Of a stretch of DNA of 64,000 nucleotides, positions 31,601 through 44,196 are shown one piece after another (position 1 is the stretch's first letter; each line of letters opens with the position of its first letter). Source of the stretch: Parascedosporium putredinis (Eukaryota; Ascomycota; Sordariomycetes; Microascales; Microascaceae); NCBI GenBank assembly GCA_949357655.1, contig CASHTG010000006.1, positions 310,001 through 374,000 on the forward strand. Reading direction: 5' to 3'. The notes below the pieces were generated by a model that worked only from the letters and a program-made list of their open reading frames with translations, ran no database searches and was not told where the DNA came from. A program made the position numbers and the translations under genes.

Positions 31601-34600
31601 CCTTGCAGCAATCTCTCAACGGCAAGGGGGTCATTTCACGACGGGGACGGGCGTTGCGGTCAAAAGCTGACCCAAACGACGCAGTGATACCTGCTCGTCC
31701 CACCGTATCGAGTGTCCGTAGATACCTTCACTTTTGACTTTGCGGTCCATCTACTGGTATCTATACGTGCTTATCCTGCAATCCGGCGGTCCGGAAGGCT
31801 TATTACCAGCATCAACTGATCCAGCGATCTGTTGGGTGGCATTTGACTTTGCCAGAAGCTTGGGCTCCACGACATCCATGGATCAATCAATGCGTGTGCG
31901 GATGAGGGATGTTTCTTCTTCCAGAGGCAAGTCACTCTTCTTCTTCCATCCCTGAGGCGGAGCTCTTCGAGCCGGTGGAGGGGCATATTAGCAACCAGTG
32001 ACAAAAGGGCACGCCCAACTGAATTGAAGATGCCAAAGCATCCATACTACGGTTCCTAACAAGTATCAAGAAGTCTTGAGCCCCCGTCATCCCTAAAGCA
32101 ATCATTTTTGAACTCAAATACCCATTGGCCTGCATGGGGAACGAGGGGCCAGTCCTCTTGGTTTTCTTTTCTTTTTTTTTTTTTTTTTCCGTTCTTGTTT
32201 TCTTTTTCTCTCTTCTTCTTTTTCTTTTTTCTTCTTCATTTCCTTTTCTACTCTTCGAGTTACTTTTGTGATTGTGTTGTTTCTGCGAGCCCAAACCTTC
32301 TTCCTTTTCTCTCTCTGACTTGTCTTCTGCGTTTCTTCGTACGGAGTACTTTGTCGTCAGCCCTCATTTCCCGAACTTGATGGATAGTGTGGCGCGAGAT
32401 TTCAGAGGTACATCCTTCAGCGAGAAGCACACACGTCCCTAATACTTCGTAGATGGTGGCAAGTCGGGAAGCGGCCAGTACCTACACGTAGAAGCCCAAC
32501 CCTATGATATGAATTGATTGATCCCATCGGAGTAAACCAACTAGAGTTGTGCTTTCCTCCGCTCACCATTCCGCATTGTCCCCCTTTCAACTTAATTGAT
32601 GAAGTTGAAGATACCAGAGCGGCCCTTTTCGACAACCCGCAAAAAAAATGTCGACGGTCTCCACCGTGAATGCGCCATTCCCCGGCCTCCAGGCAGGATA
32701 ATGAGGGGTGACGGCAGTCAAGACCCCTGTCACTAAACAAGCAGTTGGAGGTGATTCCCTTGGAGTGAATCAATTTTGAAGCCTCACCTCTTTCGACTTG
32801 GCCCAATCCACTAGGGCGCTCAGAGTACCGAGGGCGACTTGAGGGACCTAAAAAGTTCATCTCCACCGTACCTCGGTACTCCACCCACTGTGGATTCCTG
32901 CCGGAAATACTTTCTACCCTGTCTAGTGTGGAGTACAGGACGGGGTTGGCCCTTTCTCTCCGCCTCTCTCCAGCATCGCCCGTCGGCTGTCATCACAGTG
33001 TATCTTGTTAGCCCACACACTAATATACCAACTTCCCACGCGAAGCAACCTCGCCAACCTCGGATTGGAATTGCATTGACAAAACTTCCCAGCCAACGCT
33101 GGTTCTCCTGGAAGCTCAACCATCAAACCACCACGTCCGTCCCCATACTGAGATGTGATCGCGATCGAGCCACAAACCCATCTAGAGATTCGGCATTGAC
33201 GGCGAAAACACGCCGACACACATCTAAGCTGAGCTGGACCGCCCGCTCTGGGGAATGCTGCTCATCAATCAGATCAAGCCTGACCGGTCATCGCATCACA
33301 GACTCCCGAAGCCACGGATCAAGCCCAGGAAAGCCATCTCATCAAGCTTCCTCCCGTGCACGCACGCCTGACACGCGCACACGATGTCAGTCGCTCTACA
33401 CTAGTAGTGCTTTCTTTCCTTCTTTTTCCCCTCCCCTTCTCTTTTGGTATCTAGCTCTCTCGTGTTGTTTTCGAGCAATTCCCCCTTTTGGTCTGTTGCT
33501 ACTCACCTCAGTTGATAGATTGTATTCCCTTGATTGATCCGTGTTCTGGATTTATCTCGTACGTACACTAGGTTATTCTTTCCCTCCTCAGAAAATGAGG
33601 AGTTCATGCAAATGGCCATCTCCGCCACCTCCGCTCATGCTTCTTAGTATGAGCTACTCCGGGCCCATCGCGGAGCTTTGTTTTGAGAGCTATCACCTTT
33701 TACCCTTTCTAGTTCACCTCTCCGCGAGATGATCCGATCTCATTCCAAGTCCAAACGACGCTAGGAGGCAATGAACATCACCAACTCGGCCACCAGACCG
33801 AAGCTGGAGGGGATCAAGGCGCGAGAGTGCAACCTATGAGCCAGGTTTTCCGCCATCTCCATTTCTTTCCTTGGGGGCATTGGGGCATTGGAGCCCTGGG
33901 TGCCTGGGAGGCTCCCCGCGTTCGAGAACCAGGCGAGCCAGGCGAACCTTTTTTGTTTTTCCCTTCTGGAATGGGGAATTGCTGTCTTCGTTCTTCATGA
34001 CTATGCAGAGGTTGAGACAGAATAGCCCCGTTGTCCGGGGCAAACTGCTGCAGGGCAATGCAGAGTATCGGTCCTGTTTTGCCATCCGAGTGGCCACTAT
34101 CCGTTGGGCTATTTCAAGAGAAATAAGCTTCCCCTTACTCAGGAGGCCTTGATCTACTTCCTCACGTCGCAGTCGGCCACTTGCCAGTCCATTAGGGCCG
34201 AGAGAAGGAGAGGGGAGAAGAGGAGGACTGGTAAGGGGGAGATGATGCCCTGCGCTGACTCCATATTCATGATGGCCTAGGCGGGGAAGAGTTAACAAAT
34301 GGAGAAAAAGACGCGAGATCAGATGGCTGGGCCCCGTGTTTGGTTCTCATCGCTACGACATCCAGCCATCTAGCGCCCACTCGCGCGACTTCATGTCACC
34401 GAGAGCGCAGAAAGACGCCGAGGTGAGGGGAGGGGGGCATGGCCGTCGCCCTGTAGGAAAATTTTCCTTCTTTTTTGATCTTCTCCAAACCTCTGCTTAA
34501 AGGGGGGCTCGAAAGGGCTCGAGGGCTTGTTTCTTGGCCAACTCGACTCAGTCCTCAAGTATAGCCCTTGAATTCTGGTAATTATGCCCCATCGAGGACT

Positions 34601-37600
34601 CACATGCTCTTCGTCGCGGACGTGGCCTTGCTTTACTCTCGGCCTCTCTCGATGCATCTCTTCCCCTCTTTGCGCACTCATCCATACCGATCTAGCTTAG
34701 TGGCAGGTACGGGAGCGAGTGGTACGCTGTCAAGATCCCTAGACCGGGCGAGAGTATTAGTAGTACGGTACACCTCAAACAAGAGAACAATAAGATGGGA
34801 GGGGAGAGGCAGGGAGCCGTTCAATGCGGAGTCGGAGGCGGAGATGGGCCGCCCTGTCAAAAATGGGGCTGGCTCGTTCCGGGTAAGGTGATGACGATGT
34901 ATGATCTGGGCGGGGAAAGAAAGAAGCTACACCGATAACACTAAACAAATGTGTTCCAGAGAGCATGTGTAGTGTAGTTTGGAATGGTCAAGCGACTGGA
35001 AGCCAACCGGCCAGGCTTGCCCAAACAGGCATCCCTGTCACGTAGTGTTGGGGAAGGGAGAACTCTAATAATCCAACGCCAGAAACTGGCCCGGGAATGG
35101 CGAATATTATTAGGCAGATCGTCGAAAAAAAGAGAAAGAAGAAGAGAGCGAAGAAGAAGAAAAGCAAAATTCACTCCCGTCTCTCCGTCCAGCCAGGAAG
35201 CGAAGTCGCAGACCAGAATATTGCCTATTGTCCACAAGGTTAAAACGGCGGAGGGAAGGACACGACGAGAGCGAACAAAAGATATCAAACGTCGCTTCCC
35301 CAGCTATAATTCGGGTGAAAGAGGAAGGCCCCACCAGGGCACAGCGTCCAGAACAGCGCATAAAACGACTAACATTGAAGTATTAGGCTGGTGCGCTGTT
35401 TTGTGTCCTTGCTCACAATAGCAGCTCTGTTGTTGCTCCTTCTCAACGTAAACGTCTTCCTCAATCTGTTCAAATGTGCATTGCGACTCTGCTTTGTGCC
35501 CACACGCCATGTCAGCGCAGAGGTGGTTGTTATTCGACCATTGCAAGTCAAGGTATAGACGGAAGTCACCCGCACTGTATGGACTGGGGAAAAGGCTTGG
35601 CGGAGGAACATTTTGATTGTGAATGTAACGCTATCTCATGCTGTTCCCGGGGATCATTCCATTTCAGGGCTAGCTTATGTGCATCGGGCCGAAAGGGCAA
35701 GGGGAGCAGGAAAGCCACTGCACAAGGGGCGCCCGGGACCTGCAAGGCTGCAGCTTGCACGAGACGCTCTCATTGGTCATTTCGTTGTGTTTCGTGCAGG
35801 GTCTTTGCATGCCTAAAGGGGAAACCGACATTTGCGCTGACTCATCGAAACATCTTAGTCATGAAACGACGGAGTTCTCCGCTCACGTGAGTCAAGGTTA
35901 CATTGTTCCAACACGTGATGCTTTCTGTATGTCAGTTGTGTTCAGCTGCCAAGCGGCTTTGTCAGCCAAGGACTTTCCGGGTAGAGCTTCCCTGGAACGT
36001 GCAGCTTCAATAATTCCACCAGCCTCCTCTCCTCCCTTGGGCGACTGATACGCAACCATGGGTCGTACGACGCCACTCGAGGACGGTGATTGGTTCGAAC
36101 CCGGCTTTTGCGTGTGCTCATCATGTCTGGATCAGGTCTAGCATCGTGCGCGCATCCCAGGAGAGGTTGCACTTTTCAGCTATTCGCTGCTTCTGCCTCA
36201 ACTAGCTTTGTGGAGTGCACCCATTTTTGCTTGGACAAGTAAGCATACGGAGTAAGGTTTCTAGCGTGTATTGGGAGATCGGGGGAGAGTGAGAGTGTGA
36301 GAAAGGGAAGAGGGAAACCGAGGGAATTGAAGGGAAGGAAGACGGGCATCGCGAGTTGGTGCCGACTGTCCTCCCCTGTTGTTGTTGAGGACGTGGTGAT
36401 TCGAAGTTTGATCCGATCTTACTTCCTGATCGCGAATAAGGGAGGTCAACGGCATCGGGTCCTCCTCCCGCCCTTTCAGCTGCTGTCGTTCCCGATCCAC
36501 TCTCACTCTCTCTCTCTCTTGCTCACTCATTGCCTCTTGCCTGTGGCCGTGTGCTTGTCTCTCTCCTCTCTCACGCTCGCGGCCCCCTCAGCCAGCCGTT
36601 TTCTGCGCGCGCGATTGAAGCCACTCGACACACTAACCGAAAACTAGACGCAAAAGGGGGAAGGAACTTTCGACAGAGGCGTATTCCCGGGCTGGCCGAC
36701 AGACAGTTAGCACCCACCTTATTTTCGCTTTCAGCCTCGTAGCTAAAAAGAGTTGAGAGGGAAGAAGAAGAAAAAGAAAGAAAAGAAAAAAGGTTCGTTG
36801 TCTGAAGATCATTCGGACTCTCGCAAAGGCTCTCTCTCCTTTTTCTTTCCTTTCTTTTTCTTTTGCTCCGTCTCGCGTTGCCCCGTCTTTGCACGTCTCT
36901 CGAGCTGGCCCAGCACAAGCAGCGGGAAGGAGAGCTCAACAGGTCCTTCGTTCTGTCCTCTTCGGCATCCATCGCCCTTTCCTCCACCCCAGTCGAACCT
37001 AGTCCTCCTTTTTAGCCCCTGCTTCAATTTACCTCTTCCCCTCCCTCCCAACCATAGTCGTAAATTGAAGGGAAGAGGCACACACAAGAAGAAGAGAGCC
37101 TCGCCTTTTTTTCCTCTCCACATCCGTTTTTTTCTTCTTCTTTCTTTTGCCGAGCTCTGTTTTCGCCCAACCCTTTTCCTGTCTTGCAAGCGCCCCTCCT
37201 TTTCCCCACTAACGTCTGCCGAATCCTCACCACTCCTGATATGTGATCGTCGTCATTGAAGAGAAGCCCACGGCAATCCCCCAGCCGGGTCCCCAGGGGG
37301 TGTAGATGAGGAAAGAAGAAGGCGGAGAAGAAAGGAAGCAAAAGCAGAAGCGGAAAAGAGGCAGAAGCGACAGCGCAAAGGAGACGAGAGGAGAGAGCGC
37401 CCCGACTCCCGGATATCGACACTGACCCAAAAGGCAAGAAACAAATTCCGCTTGTCGACCTTCTTTTTTTAGTTTTCGTCTTCATGCGACCAAACTTGGA
37501 GAAGAAAAGAAGAAGAAGAAGAAGAAAGTCGGCCTGACAAAAGAAGACCAGGGCGCCATTGGTAATTTTATATATCGAGAGACCCTCCAAAGTGATCAGG

Positions 37601-38094
37601 CGCATCCTTAGCATCAAGCACAGGGACAGAATCCTTTTGACCCAGGAGAGCAAGAGGAACGAGGTGTGTTTTGTCCCAACAGAGTGCCAGTGCCGAGCGC
37701 AGCCTTTTTATTTTGCAGACAAACACGAGACAACCGGACCCGGGAACCCCCACGCAAGGCGTGTGCTTCCAGCTACCGCCCAAGGCAGTTAAACAAGAGG
37801 CTGATCGATCTTCAACCGATCCAAGCTCGTTGGCGTCAGCGGCGGCTTACGTCTCGCTGCACTCGATTTGCACTTCGCGCGTGTGGTCGGGTCAGCGCGC
37901 GAAAGACGATTGGAGTTTTCGCTCCCTTTTCCCCTTTTCCGCAAAGCCGCCAAAGAAGGGGGAAGGTAGGAGAGCAAAGAAAAAGGAAAACAGCACGAGC
38001 GGTGGGCTGTATGGTCTCGCTCCACCCCCTTTTCCCTCCTCCCTGGCCCTTCCTCCCAAACCACCCCTCGTTCCGACTTCCCAGTTGAGTTAGG
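28606..38094. other. 9.5 kb without a recognisable gene, between two divergent C6 factor genes
   Basis: Both C6 factor genes point outward, so this block holds both upstream regions. The longest frames (32839-33537 plus, 33834-34298 minus, 34984-35421 plus) have no recognisable family, splice context or conserved blocks. Structure seen: a nested palindrome at 29593-29610, a T17 run at 32172-32188, and polypurine or polypyrimidine tracts at 36750-37540 that look like a long leader of the downstream gene. Unannotated non-coding RNA or rapidly evolving small genes cannot be excluded. Confidence 0.45.
29593..29610. repeat. Overlapping 14-bp perfect palindromes
   Basis: CCTAGGGCCCTAGG (29593-29606) and GGGCCCTAGGGCCC (29597-29610) are each equal to their own reverse complement. 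The site lies about 1 kb upstream of the C6 factor start at 28605. A protein-binding role is only possible. Confidence 0.7.
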
Positions 38095-41000
38095 ATGACC
38101 ATTTCCGAACAACCACCACCACCCCCTCGCAGCAGCAACAGCAGCAACCCAAGGCGGCATCGAACCGCAAGCGGCCGTACAAGCCAAAAGTCAAGACCGG
38201 ATGTACGTCATGCAGGTACGTTTATTGGTTTTCTTATTCCTTCGTCTCGCCTTTTTTCCCCGATTCAAACGGTTCCAACGGCCGGGCTCGTCAACCCCCT
38301 CCCCTAGAAACTAGGGTGCCGCCTCGGGAGCTTTGCTCCCCATCGCGCTCTTGTCTATTACCTACCCCCTTCCACTTCACACGCACTCACACACAAACCA
38401 CCTCTCCCTTTGACTTGTCTCATTTCACTCCCATTGGTCCATTATAAGCTTAAGTGTCTCTATCCGCACAAACCCCGGGATGGAGTGGGGAGGAACGGCG
38501 GCTGGGGGAAGGGGGAAGGCCCAGGACCCAAGCGTGATAGGGCCCTGTGTGCAAGACGAAGGAGGCTCGTCCCGCGTATACGAGGACTCGTCTGGCCATC
38601 ATCTTTGTTGCCCCAGTCCCGACATCGCGCGGGCAGCGACTGTGTTTCTTCACGGAAGCGAGAGGGAGAGAGAGAGAGAGAGAGAGGGGCTGTAGTATGC
38701 AATATCTCCAAGAATGATGGCTGCGTCTCCCGATTGCCTCGCGTCCCCGTCCCGTTTCCATACACCCCCACACATACCCACACCCATAACACAAATATAT
38801 GCATCCGCGCACTCTTTAAAACCTCCCCAAGACACATGGTGAATGAAGGGGGGCGTGCCTGCTTCCTCCTCGACATAGTCACATCTCAGGATTGACCATG
38901 TAAAAATATTCCCAGGGTGTGCCAATAGCATGCACGCTTCGTGGCGTTCCCTGACCTACCCTTCACCTCAATTCATTCCTTCTTCTCCCCTTCCTACTCT
39001 AGATCGGAAGAAAAAGGAAAAGACAAGACAAATCCCCCTCCCCACCCCCAGACTAGTGGAAGTAGCAACGATGGATCAGAGAGACATGATGATAAATATT
39101 GACTCGTGCCTGTGCTGCCTTACCTAGGATACGGCGAGTCAAGTGCGATGAGGGAAAGCCCAGCTGCCAGCGTTGTATCAGCACTGGCAGGACATGCGAT
39201 GGCTACGAGGACCTATTCCGACTGGTACAATGGGCCCCCAATCAAGGACCCGATGAGCCTCCCCTCGCCTCGCCCCAGCATGGTCAGCAGCAGCAGCAGC
39301 AGCTCCAAGGCCAGCCTTCTAAGCCGCTGGCAGGTGCGGCCCTAGCAGGCTTGTCCGGCCCGGCAGGAACCCCGAGTACGCAGAAGAGGAAGAGGCAGAG
39401 CGACCACCAGCATCAGTTTCAAATACAGATCCAGCAGGAGCAGTCTCACCACCAGCCTCACCAGCAGCAGCAGCAGCAACAACAACAGCACCAGCCGCAG
39501 CATCAACAGCACCATCAGCATCCTCCCCACTCCAGCATCAGCCCCAACCTCAGCCCCCGTCCCAGCTGCCACATCAACAGCAACATCAGTTCCACCAATT
39601 CCACCAGTTCCAGCACTATCCCTCGCCCGTGCCTGGTCCGGTGTCTCACGCTCCTCCTTTGCCCGTGCCAGCACAAGCACAAGGCGCGGCCCATTACCCT
39701 CCTCCTCCTCCTCCACCTACCTTCCGGGTCGCTGAGCCGGGGCCACCCAGGCCATCCGTCCTCGGTACAGCCGTCTCGACGCCGTCATCAACCGCCTTCT
39801 CGCCCTCCTCCCGTTTCTAACCCCACACATTGGGCGGGTCCTTCCGCCGTCTCCTCTCCGAGCCACACCGCAGGCTGGACTCTAGCATCCCGTCCCGCGC
39901 CTCCCGGGTCGACAACGACGGGCTATCATTCGTCTCTTTCACCCGGGACCGTTGCCTCGCCTGCCAGCTCACACCATGCGGGGAGCGCTGTTGTCTCTCC
40001 GGTGACCGCGGGGCCATCTAATCTTTATTCACATCCTCATCACCCTCATCCCCCATATCCTACCTCCCAGGCACCCGCGTCTGCGTCTGTGCCGGCCGCA
40101 CATCACCATCTTCATGGCAGACCGACTCCCCTCCCGCCCAGGCAGGTCAGGCCAAGCCACCAAGTGCCGCACCCGGCAGTGCGGGGCCGCCTTCGCTCAC
40201 GCCTCCGCGCCTCACGGCGCAGGACATCGCGACGCTGGCGGCACGGTTCACCAACAAGCCCATCTCGGAAGGGTACGAGGTCGAGGCCCGGACAACACTC
40301 GAGTTCAGCCTGTCGGAGCCGGCGGTGCGGCACGCGCTCACGGCGCTGCAGTCCCTGTACAAGACGCTCGAGGACCACGGGCACGAGTTCCCGCACGGGC
40401 GCCTGGCGGTGCCGACGGTGTACCACGGGCTGCAGGAGTACAATAATGCCATTGTCAACCTGGCAGACAAGCTGGCCGTCATGGACCGACGGTCGTGTGA
40501 GGTGGCGCTGGTTTGCTGCCGGCTCTTCATTAGCATTGGCACCATCACGCGCGACTACACGGCGGTGGCGGAGCACTACATCCGCGGGATGCGCATCATG
40601 CATGAGGCGGCGACACGGCCGTACCTCGACGCACGAGGCAACGTGATACCGACGCAGAACGGCGAGTTCCCCAAGATTGACATCTTCATGATCAAGATCT
40701 TCATGTCGCCCGACCGCATGGCGCCCGCGTGCAAGGAGGCCGCGCTCGCCATCGGCCGCCGGCGCCGGCTGCCCCACGGGAGTGGATGCGATTCGTGCGC
40801 CTGGCCCGCAACGAAGTGCGCGCCGCACGCGTCAAGGCACGGCTCCTAGTCATCAGCAAGCTTGCGCTACAGCACTTTGACAACGTGTCGCGCCTGCGGC
40901 CCGGGGCCGACGCGTCCAAGGTGCTCGCGGAGAAGGACGTGCTGGTGACCATGCTCGCCGACCTCAACCTCGACCGCCAGGATGGGCCCCGCCAGCTCGG

Positions 41001-41145
41001 CGCGTACCACGGTCGCTTCCACTTCCTCTACCACTCCGCTCTCACCATTGCCGTCAAGCTGTCCCTGTGGGCGCCTACGGATGATATTAGCGAGCTGAAA
41101 CCCGTGTTTGAGCGCGTGAGCGCGGTGTCTGGCTGCGTAATCTAG
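38095..41145 (+). CDS. Zn2Cys6 fungal transcription factor with long intron in the zinc cluster
   Basis: Nuclear C6 transcription factor of about 710 residues. Exon 1 (38095-38215) reads MTISEQPPPPP, a Gln run and RKRPYKPKVKTGCTSC, after bridging the C5 run at 38122-38126. A 912-nt intron (38216-39127, GTACGT/TAG) splits an Arg codon, and exon 2 continues IRRVKCDEGKPSCQRCISTG and RTCDGYE, completing all six zinc ligands. A long Gln/His/Pro-rich region (about 39280-40160) includes many CAG and CAA codons. The C-terminal domain resembles the Fungal_trans_2 type: TAQDIATLAARFTNKPISEG, LEFSLSEPAVRHALTALQSL, ALVCCRLFISIGTITRDY, EWMRFVRLARNEVRAARVKA, then the stop at 41143-41145. Further -1 shifts occur in the low-complexity region and near 40780. 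Targets are unknown. Confidence 0.8.
38659..38687 (+). repeat. (GA)n microsatellite within the long intron
   Basis: A run of GA dinucleotides inside the 912-nt intron of the C6 factor gene. It adds to the view that this segment is non-coding. Confidence 0.85.
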
Positions 41146-41842
41146 GGTGACGACACAGAGACTTGGAGAGGGGGCGTGAGGCCAATGGGTGAAGGAACTT
41201 TGGAGGGAAAAGGGGGCAAAGGCAGGAAATTGGGTGGGAATTATACTCTTATTATTTCTATCAGGTAAAACGGGTTCCTACGCAGGCGGTTCTCTTGTTT
41301 TTTTTTTTTTTTCTTCGGGCTTAGTAGGCTTTTCACAAGGTCATACTTGTACGGATCTTCATGTAGACACGATATTTGATGGTTTTCTTTTCTCTGAACT
41401 TGGCTGTGAATAAAACAGGTGCTCAATAATATATGTGGAATATATTGTCATGTCCTTCCCGTCCGTTTTCTTATGTAGTTGACGGCAGAAGCAGAATTTT
41501 AAACTACATTGCTATACTCTACTTGGTCTGGTTGAAGTGTTAAATCTTAGCTATAATTAATTTATCATAAAGAAACTGACTGTTCCTAAAATGTCAGGGT
41601 TTATTGTATTTGTGTGTTCATTCTTGAAGCTGGATTCGGTGCAATCTTCAAACCTCATAATGTGAATATTTTCAAGAATAAAAGCAACACAAGAAAACAC
41701 AAAACCGCAACCAGACCTAGCAACAATGATGGAAATGAACCAAAATTTACTTCATTATGTTTATAAAACCTGTCTACAATATTCGAACCTATAAAAAACA
41801 GAAAGAAAAACACTAAACGCCAAAAACGCGGCTTGTCCCATT
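41146..41842. other. AT-rich convergent 3' region
   Basis: Between the ends of the C6 factor (plus) and amidase (minus) genes. A T15 run lies at 41298-41312, and an AATAAA at 41408-41413 could serve the C6 factor transcript. From about 41400 to 41800 the sequence is visibly AT-rich compared with the rest of the window. No coding frame is recognised. Confidence 0.6.
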
Positions 41843-44196
41843 TCACGCCCGCGATTTCTTAGCGCAATCCCTCTTCCGGGGCTTGCGGCAAACGTCCCTC
41901 CCGACGCAATCGGCCAGCTCCGTCCGGGGCATGATGAGAGGTTCCGTCTTGGCTCTGTTTTTGTGCGCTGCTCGTACGCGTAGGCTAGGCCGAGGAGCTT
42001 TTCCTCGCTGAAGCGGGGGCCGAGGAAGGACAAGCCCAGACTTGTTCGTGGGGAAAAAAGCACGAGGTGTTAGCATCTTCTGGGGAAACTTGGGAAACAT
42101 AAGAAAAGGGGTGGCACAAAAACTTACGGAACGTTGGGCCCGTACCAGACTAAACCCCTCCTCCCCTCGCCCGCGTCGCCTTCTTCACCCTCGGGCCAGA
42201 AGCCCATGGGCACGGTGACGAGGGCGCGGCCGCCATGGCCGCCCATCCGCTGGCCAGAGCCGTCGGCAGGATCAGGGCATCGAGATCATCCTGTTCGAGC
42301 GCGGCGAGGAGAAAATCGCGCCCGAGGCCGCGCAGGGCGTCCAAGTCGTCGAGAAAACGGGGGTCGGTGTTGTCGTAGCCGAGACCCTCGAGGGCGTCGT
42401 CCCAGATGGCGGTGTCGCGGTCCGGATACTCCTCGGCGGGGTGGGCGCGGGTGAAGGCGCGCACGTCTTCGAGGAGCGCACGCCGGCGGGGTTCTCGGTG
42501 AGCTGGGCGAGGTAGGCGGCGAGGTTGGGGCCAAAGTCGGCGTGGAGGACGCGGGTCTCGGCGTCGTAGTCGACGACGCTGGGGTCCGTGGCGTTGGGGA
42601 ACGCGGCGGTGACGATGGTGGCGCCGGCGATGCGGAGCACGTCAAAGGCGATGTAGAAGTTGTAGAGCTCGGGGAAATCGGGGTCGGTCCAGCCGAAGCG
42701 CTCGAATACGGCGGAGGGGATGCCGAGGCGGGCGCCGGCGAGGGCGTCGGGGTCGAGGGCGGCGAGGTAGTCGGGGATGGCGCCGTCGTCGGGGATGTCC
42801 GCGGTGTAGGGGTCGTTGTCGTCGCGGCCGGCCATGGCCTGGAGGAGGTAGGCGGCGTCCTTGACGGTGCGGGCCATGGGGCCGATGGTGTCTTGGTGCT
42901 CGCTGATGGGGATCACGAGGTCGCGCGACGTGAGGCCGATGCTGGGCTTGAACCCGACGATGTTGTTGTGGCTGGCCGGGGATACGATGGAACCGTCCGT
43001 CTGCGGGGTGCGCGGTTGTTAGTCTTTCCTTTTCCCTCCCCTCGCGCTGCTGTCCGTTCTGTTTCTTGAAGGGGGTGAAAGGGGAGTATAACGAAACGAC
43101 GGGGGAACTTTGTTCTTACCTCGGTGCCGATGCAGGCCACCGCCAGCCCCAAGTCGGACGCGACGCCGCAGCCGCTCGAGCTACCGCTGGGATCCTGATT
43201 CGCGATATACGCGCCCAAGACTTGCCCACCATGCGCGGACCACCCGTTGGAGCTGTTACCAGAGCGGAAGTTGGCCCATTGGCTGAGGTTGGCCTTGCCG
43301 AGCAGCACGGCGCCGGCCTCGCGGAGCTTTTGGGCGACAAAGGAGTCGCGCGGCACTTTGGCGCCGAGAAGGGCGAACGAGCCGGCTGTGTGAGAAGAGA
43401 CGCACGTGTGAGCAGATCATTGCGTATATTCTCTGGAGAAGGAAAAGCTGTGTGAGGATTCTTTTTGCCGGGGGGTATATACCTGTATTGTTCATCTTGT
43501 CTGCCGTGGCGATATTGTTCTTGAGGAGGATGGGGAGGCCATGAAGGGGACTAGAAAAATAGGCCGGACAGGCAGTCCCTTGGGTTAGTGTGCGCACGCT
43601 TTATAGATACACGAGACGTGCGAGAGAGAGAGAGAGAGGTCCTCTTTCTTACCCGCGAACTTGTCCGGCTTCTCGCTCGGCATCCAAGGCGATGGCGATG
43701 TCCAGCGCATCAGGGTTGATCTCGGCCACGGCGTGCAGGTCCGAGTTGACCTCTTCAATCCTCGCAATGTACGCCTACTTTCCGTTTAGTACCCGTCATC
43801 CTCGCAATTCACATCCAGAACCCGAAGAAGAGGGCCACTCTCCTTCTTGCTTGCACTCACCTTGACGAGGTCGAGACTCGTAAAGAGCTTATCCTCGAGG
43901 CCCTGCGCCAATTCATCAATCGTCGCATCCCGAAGACCGGGAAACTCGGGCGCGTCTACATCTACACATTCTACTCAGTCTTGGGCCCCTTCTCACAGTC
44001 TCATTTTTATCGTTGAAAAGATGACAGCAGAGAGCTTTTCGCCCCTCGCGTAAAAAGGGGCTTCTTCTTCCTTACCGGCCGCTCTCTCGAGAGGGAATTG
44101 TACGGGGAGGGGCCGCGCGCCTTGGCCGACTGCCGGTTCGGAAAGGCTCGTGAGGACAATCGCCGCCGAAAGACAGGCACGGCGAAATGACACCAT
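41843..44196 (-). CDS. Secreted amidase (amidase signature family)
   Basis: Amidase-signature hydrolase that should cleave carboxamides; the substrate is unknown. Seven exons: 44076-44196, 43861-43961, 43653-43774, 43483-43550, 43120-43385, 42128-43000 and 41843-42040; all six introns end in AG and start with GT. Exon 1 encodes a signal peptide, MVSFRRACLSAAIVLTSLSE. The Ser-Ser-Lys triad is in place: Lys in GLPILLKNNIATADK, the cis-Ser in QDPSGSSSGCGVASDLGLA, and the nucleophile in TDGSIVSPASHNNIVGFKPS across intron 5. TAGSFALLGAKVP, LSQWANFRSGNSSNGWSAHG and DTIGPMARTVKDAAYLLQAM are typical. The C-terminal exon reads LGLSFLGPRFSEEKLLGLAY and ends KKSRA. Frame changes in exon 6 (near 42480 and 42230) and in the last exon (near 41935) are needed. 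Extracellular location is inferred from the signal peptide. Confidence 0.9.

Noticed and set aside
32839..33537. 232-codon open frame on the plus strand
   Set aside because: No domain, no signal peptide and no sensible splice context; Ser/Arg-rich composition is typical of spurious frames.
36092..36102. GGTTCGAACCC, a perfect B-box-like motif
   Set aside because: No A box or cloverleaf could be built on either strand around it; TTCGAA palindromes occur by chance.
38410..38895. 161-codon open frame inside the long intron of the second C6 factor
   Set aside because: It runs through a GA microsatellite and TCAC-type low complexity, and the flanking splice sites join perfectly without it.
41400..41800. 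Transposon remnant in the AT-rich island
   Set aside because: No terminal repeats, target duplications or transposase motifs are visible; kept only as a composition finding.
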